Assembly: GCF_009729015.1 (NCBI RefSeq)
Contig: NZ_CP045482.1
Span: forward strand, 296,001 to 360,000
Length of the DNA stretch: 64,000 nt
DNA from: Acidianus ambivalens
Lineage (GTDB): Archaea; Thermoproteota; Thermoprotei_A; Sulfolobales; Sulfolobaceae
Direction of reading: 5' to 3'
Position numbers and translations under genes: made by a program. Below are positions 59,796 to 64,000 of this stretch, in pieces; the first letter of the stretch is position 1, and every line of letters starts with the position of its first letter. Under the pieces are notes generated by a model. That model made no database searches, was not told the DNA's origin, and worked only from the letters and a program-made list of their open reading frames with translations.

Positions 59796-60476
59796 ATGAA
59801 ACTCATCTTAAAATTAAGTGGAAAAATATTTGACGAAGAAGACCCACAAAAACTTCTCACATTGAAGGAAGTAGTAAAAGAGCTCGTAAACGAAGGAAAT
59901 AGGGTAGGAATAGTAACCGGAGGAGGAAGTACTGCAAGGAAGTACATATCCTTAGCTAGAAAGATGGGTTCAAACGAAGCTTACCTAGATTTATTAGGCA
60001 TATGGGCTTCAAGGTTAAACGCTTACTTAGTTGTTTTCTCTTTAAACGACCTAGCATACATGAAAGTTCCTGAAAGCCTTGAAGACTTTATTCAAGCTTG
60101 GTCTTACGGAAAAGTAGTAGTAACCGGAGGTTTCCAGCCAGGACAGTCAACTGCTGCAGTTTCAGCTTTAGTAGCAGAAGCCTCCAACGCAGACTTATTA
60201 ATAATAGCAACGAACGTTGACGGAGTTTACGATAGAGACCCTAGAATATATAAAGACGCTAGACTATTGACAAAAATTAACACAGAGAAGTTAAAGGAAA
60301 TTTTAGAAGGAACGCAATCAGTAAAAGCTGGGACTTACGAATTGCTAGACCCTATGGCAATAAAAATCGTTGAAAGATCCAAGATCAAGGTCATAGTCAT
60401 GAACTACAATAAGCTAGGAAAACTAAAAGATATAATAGCCGGGAAAGAAATTTCAACCTTAGTGGAGCCAGAATAA
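59796..60476 (+). CDS. pyrH: UMP kinase
   Basis: Phosphorylates UMP to UDP. 226 residues from ATG 59796 (ATG 59790 gives two more; the shorter form matches the known Sulfolobus enzyme length). LKLSGKIF, VTGGGSTARKYI, VVVTGGFQPGQSTAAV, and ATNVDGVYDRDPR are intact. The stop overlaps the next ATG (TAATG). Confidence 0.95.
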   Translation: MKLILKLSGKIFDEEDPQKLLTLKEVVKELVNEGNRVGIVTGGGSTARKYISLARKMGSNEAYLDLLGIWASRLNAYLVVFSLNDLAYMKVPESLEDFIQAWSYGKVVVTGGFQPGQSTAAVSALVAEASNADLLIIATNVDGVYDRDPRIYKDARLLTKINTEKLKEILEGTQSVKAGTYELLDPMAIKIVERSKIKVIVMNYNKLGKLKDIIAGKEISTLVEPE

Positions 60477-60751
60477 TGTCAGTCCTAGATCAAGAGGAAT
60501 TTATACAATTAAGGAAATTTAAGGGAAAGGCAGACAAAGAAGAATTACAGAAAATATTAGAGGAAATTGAAGAACAAGTTAATAAAGGGGTATCATTACG
60601 CTCATCAATAATCTTCACTTACGCAAATTATGTTGAAGAAGTAAAGAAAAATAGGGATTTTTATAACTTGATCTCCACAATTTTGGAGAAATATTCACCA
60701 AAATTGGGCGTAGAGAACGTAACGGAATTAATAATTAACACACTATCATAG
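60476..60751 (+). CDS. Small unknown protein after pyrH
   Basis: 91 residues, highly helical and acidic/basic mixed: EELQKILEEIEEQVNKGVSL, then YANYVEEVKKNRDFYNLIS. The ATG shares a base with the pyrH stop codon, so the two are translated together. No family recognised, no metal or membrane motif. Confidence 0.6.
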   Translation: MSVLDQEEFIQLRKFKGKADKEELQKILEEIEEQVNKGVSLRSSIIFTYANYVEEVKKNRDFYNLISTILEKYSPKLGVENVTELIINTLS

Positions 60752-60825
60752 TTCGAAGAAAAAACTACTCATTACAGTGCAACTTATATTGCCTTTCCAA
60801 AGATAGAGATTTTTAGGTGCGATTT

Positions 60826-62205
<1,380 letters not shown>

Positions 62206-62245
62206 CGCATTAAGCTTTTTAAAAATCAAATGGAAATAATAACTT

Positions 62246-62328
62246 GCGGGTGTGCCCGAGCGGCCCAAGGGGGCGGACTCAAGATCCGCTGGCGAAGGCC
62301 ATCCGGGGTTCAAATCCCCGCACCCGCA
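62246..62328 (+). tRNA. tRNA-Leu (anticodon CAA)
   Basis: An 83-base class II tRNA. Acceptor GCGGGTG/CACCCGC, anticodon stem GCGGA/TCCGC with loop CTCAAGA (anticodon CAA), a long variable arm (TGGCGAAGGCCA) and T arm CGGGG-TTCAAAT-CCCCG. No intron, no encoded CCA. TTTTTAAAAAT at about 62217-62227 serves as promoter. Its 3' half is also the attachment site for an integrated element. Confidence 0.96.
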
Positions 62329-62494
62329 CTGTGGGGGCACATCCCCCTACTGCTATGTAAGTTTCTATTATCTTATCTAAGGGGCCGACGTAAAGGTACC
62401 TTAGCTTAGGTTTCAAATGATCAATATAGTAGACGTAATACCTTCCCTTATTCTCACGTATAGAGAATTTGTCCGTACGTATAATTTCAGTCAT
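62279..62494 (-). pseudogene. SSV-type integrase N-terminal fragment int(N) at tRNA-Leu
   Basis: 71 codons on the minus strand. The first 55 match the N-terminus of SSV/pRN-type tyrosine integrases: KFSIRENKGRYYVYYID, then RYLYVGPLDKIIETY. The rest (RGFEPRMAFASGS) is translated from the tRNA-Leu 3' half, and the stop lies in the anticodon loop. In SSV-type elements attP lies inside int, so integration splits the gene and leaves the N-terminal part overlapping the tRNA. The matching int(C) is not in this window and would lie further right if still present. Confidence 0.82.
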
Positions 62495-62569
62495 AATTTG
62501 TGTTTTTACTGGTAATATCTATAAAAGCTAATTATACTCAGATTTAAATAATGTTATTATCAAATGTTT

Positions 62570-62585
62570 AAAGTATTAATACTTT
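62570..62585. repeat. 16-bp perfect palindrome
   Basis: AAAGTATTAATACTTT reads the same on both strands. It lies 76 bases upstream of the int(N) start (62494) and 78 bases before the unknown gene at 62663. Either gene could use it as an operator. No gene lies in the 62495-62662 gap. Confidence 0.85.
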
Positions 62586-62662
62586 CATAGCATACAGCTT
62601 GGAAATTCTAAGTATTATTATAGTTAATTTTATAAAGACTTTAGCATAAGTTTTAAAAAAGC

Positions 62663-62917
62663 ATGGTTTATACGGTGGAAACATTAATAGAGAACTGCGG
62701 TAAAATAAAGAAAGTCCCGCCATCGCTTATTACTAATTATGAGAAATTTCTAAGCTTCTTTCTCCCCAAGAATTTACAATCATTAACTGTCATTCTTCCT
62801 TATGAAATGATGGATGAGTCTGAAAAAATAAGAGAGGCAGTAATGAAAGCTAGACCCTCATGTGTAGTGAAAATTCTAGTTGATAAGGATTCAAAGGAAA
62901 TTGTATTCTGTTTATGA
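62663..62917 (+). CDS. Unknown protein, possibly of the integrated element
   Basis: 84 residues, alpha/beta, with a hydrophobic stretch EKFLSFFLPKNLQSLTVILP and the C-terminal SCVVKILVDKDSKEIVFCL. No family recognised. It lies inside the region to the right of int(N), so it may be element cargo, but it could equally be host. Confidence 0.5.
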   Translation: MVYTVETLIENCGKIKKVPPSLITNYEKFLSFFLPKNLQSLTVILPYEMMDESEKIREAVMKARPSCVVKILVDKDSKEIVFCL

Positions 62918-62961
62918 ATAGAAAAGTTAAGTTTTAATTATATCAAGCAGAGAATTCTATA

Positions 62962-63549
62962 ATGCCAAAAAAGAGCAAGGACAAACAGCTATTGCCCTAT
63001 ATATTAACGCCTTTATTAGAGAAGACAATTCGCGAGTACAAACAATTATATTCTCGCCTTTGTTCATCAGAGCCCGAAAAAGACTACTGTAAAGATTCTA
63101 AAGGCTTTTACAATTTTCTCTCAGATATTTTACAAGAATTAATCCCATTAATTTCCTCCTTTGAAGTATTAAAAGATATAAAAACACTAAATTACTTGAA
63201 AAGCCAAGGATTTTACTTAATTCCAGTACATAAACAAGATTTAGGGGACGGCTTAATTAAAGAAAATACTATAGAAAAACTAGCAAATTCCTACTTAAAT
63301 ATAGTGCAACCTAAAAATTTAGCTGACGGAATAGGATTATTAAACTTAATTTCTGCAGGAGCAACGATTACCACACAAAAAGACGGGATTTGCGAAGAGC
63401 TTAACATAACTTTCAAATATAAACAAGAAGAGGAAAAAGTTAAGGACTTAGTAATAAAATATGCTCAAACGATAGCGAATAAAATGGGTTATGTGATAAA
63501 AGGAATACAGGTAGACTCGACACTAATAAAAATACGTTGTTGCAAATGA
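62962..63549 (+). CDS. Unknown protein beside tRNA-Trp
   Basis: 195 residues: a basic N-terminus (MPKKSKDKQLL), helices, a cysteine-containing stretch LCSSEPEKDYC, and ending IKIRCCK. No recognised motif or membrane segment. It stands 45 bases after the preceding unknown gene and 61 bases before tRNA-Trp. Whether host or element cargo is undecided. Confidence 0.55.
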   Translation: MPKKSKDKQLLPYILTPLLEKTIREYKQLYSRLCSSEPEKDYCKDSKGFYNFLSDILQELIPLISSFEVLKDIKTLNYLKSQGFYLIPVHKQDLGDGLIKENTIEKLANSYLNIVQPKNLADGIGLLNLISAGATITTQKDGICEELNITFKYKQEEEKVKDLVIKYAQTIANKMGYVIKGIQVDSTLIKIRCCK

Positions 63550-63610
63550 CTTTTAATCAATGTAAACTTTATTATTTCCTCTGCAAATTTCATTTTAGAT
63601 GACATATAAT

Positions 63611-63742
63611 GGGCCCATAGCTCAGCTAGGTAGAGTGCTGGGCTCCAGATGAAAAACATTGGGTCTTCAGACCGAAAGGGATGAAGTACATCTGGAAATT
63701 GGAGAGACCCAGTGGTCCGGGGTTCGAGTCCCCGTGGGCCCA
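63611..63742 (+). tRNA. tRNA-Trp (anticodon CCA) with intron
   Basis: Acceptor GGGCCCA/TGGGCCC, anticodon stem CTGGG/CCCAG, anticodon CCA at 63645-63647, T arm CGGGG-TTCGAGT-CCCCG, discriminator A at 63742. A 58-base intron (63649-63706, borders uncertain by one or two bases owing to a repeated GA) interrupts after position 37. The mature tRNA is 74 bases. CCA is not encoded. Confidence 0.95.
63649..63706 (+). ncRNA. tRNA-Trp intron acting as box C/D guide
   Basis: Around the 5' splice site and inside the intron are AGATGA (C-like), CAGA (D'-like), GGATGA (C'-like) and CTGG (D-like). One guide, TTGGGTCT, is complementary to AGACCCA at the 3' splice junction; the second, CATCTGGA, is complementary to TCCAGATG spanning anticodon and 5' splice site. 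This is the known arrangement in archaeal tRNA-Trp introns that guides 2'-O-methylation of C34 and U39 (here position 39 is a C in the genomic sequence, so the second target may differ). Confidence 0.65.
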
Positions 63743-63924
63743 TTATTTAACCCCGGAATTTCTCGAATATCTAGTTCTTGTTTCTTGCATATGGTCATTT
63801 CATAAAATACTCTATGAATTATGTTAAACTATTGAATTAAAGCATTTATTTCGCCAAATTCTTATAAACGGCATATGTTTCATAGAATAAAAATCTTAAA
63901 AAGTAAAGAGTGAAAGTAGATCTA

Positions 63925-64000
63925 ATGAAATCAGTTACAGGAGAACTAATAAAAAATGTTATAAATACAATATTCCTGTTAGACAAGGACTGGGTAACTA
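63925..64000 (+). CDS. Start of an unknown gene, cut by window end
   Basis: From ATG 63925 (GTG 63910 is possible) the frame stays open to the end: MKSVTGELIKNVINTIFLL... A CTTAAAAAG at about 63894-63902 fits a TATA element. Too short to identify. The gap 63743-63924 holds no other gene. Confidence 0.35.
   Translation, partial: MKSVTGELIKNVINTIFLLDKDWVT

Noticed and set aside
63489..63743. Minus-strand 84-codon open frame across tRNA-Trp
   Set aside because: GPRGLEPRTTGS is the antisense of the tRNA T arm; the remainder is intron and shadow, without the YVGPL-type core found at tRNA-Leu.

Overview
The window is a gene-dense, low-GC stretch of a thermoacidophilic crenarchaeon of the order Sulfolobales. 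It carries Alba1 and Alba2, Cren7, a reverse gyrase, a TFE-beta-like factor, a B12-dependent ribonucleotide reductase, both GatDE and GatCA amidotransferase subunits, a homocitrate synthase with a regulatory tail, an intron-bearing tRNA-Trp, and many leaderless or TTG/GTG starts. AT-richness points to an Acidianus/Sulfurisphaera-like genome rather than Metallosphaera (inference). No rRNA, CRISPR array or insertion sequence was seen, and no stretch over 300 bases lacks a gene.

Layout. 1-5.5 kb: truncated aspartate kinase, asd, a PHP phosphoesterase and NreA in an overlapping run, then argF and a small winged-helix gene. 5.5-11.5 kb: an ATP-NAD-kinase-like gene, a 50-bp tandem duplication, a two-winged-helix protein that I match to the origin initiator WhiP (so oriC3 may lie here), three poorly known zinc/cysteine proteins including a TtuA-like protein without its PP-loop, and a thermosome subunit. 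11.5-18.3 kb: small unknown proteins, argS with tRNA-Arg(GCG) just behind it, a DUF1059 cluster, and class II ribonucleotide reductase. 18.3-22.8 kb (minus): an unknown protein, gatE, gatD and the short gene for ribosomal protein S30e. 22.8-31.7 kb: Nop5, fibrillarin, DUF61, an HTH regulator, Trm1, TFE-beta, a second-type TFB, Gar1, a coiled-coil/DUF373 pair and TBP. 31.8-38 kb: phosphoesterase, diphthine synthase, a DUF357-nucleotidyltransferase fusion beside an HTH-riboflavin kinase, Taw1, gatA, gatC, cutA. 38-48 kb: XPB helicase, Alba1, reverse gyrase, Alba2, Lhr-type helicase. 48-60 kb: rtcB, deoxyhypusine synthase, Topo VI B and A, aIF5A, SRP54, a Pus10-like protein, a dehydrogenase, a glycosyltransferase, an SDR, Cren7. 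60-64 kb: pyrH, homocitrate synthase, tRNA-Leu(CAA) carrying an SSV-type integrase N-terminal fragment, two unknown genes and tRNA-Trp.

Themes. The window is mostly information processing: basal transcription (TBP, TFB, TFE-beta), C/D and H/ACA RNP proteins plus up to four candidate C/D guide RNAs hidden in intergenic gaps, chromatin and DNA topology (two Albas, Cren7, reverse gyrase, Topo VI), and translation (hypusine synthesis and its target aIF5A, two amidotransferase systems, argS, diphthamide, wyosine).

Most worth a second look: TBP without a canonical start codon; the WhiP/oriC3 neighbourhood with its 50-bp duplication; the degenerate TtuA paralogue; the Pus10-like protein without its catalytic motif; the candidate guide RNAs; and the integrase scar at tRNA-Leu.
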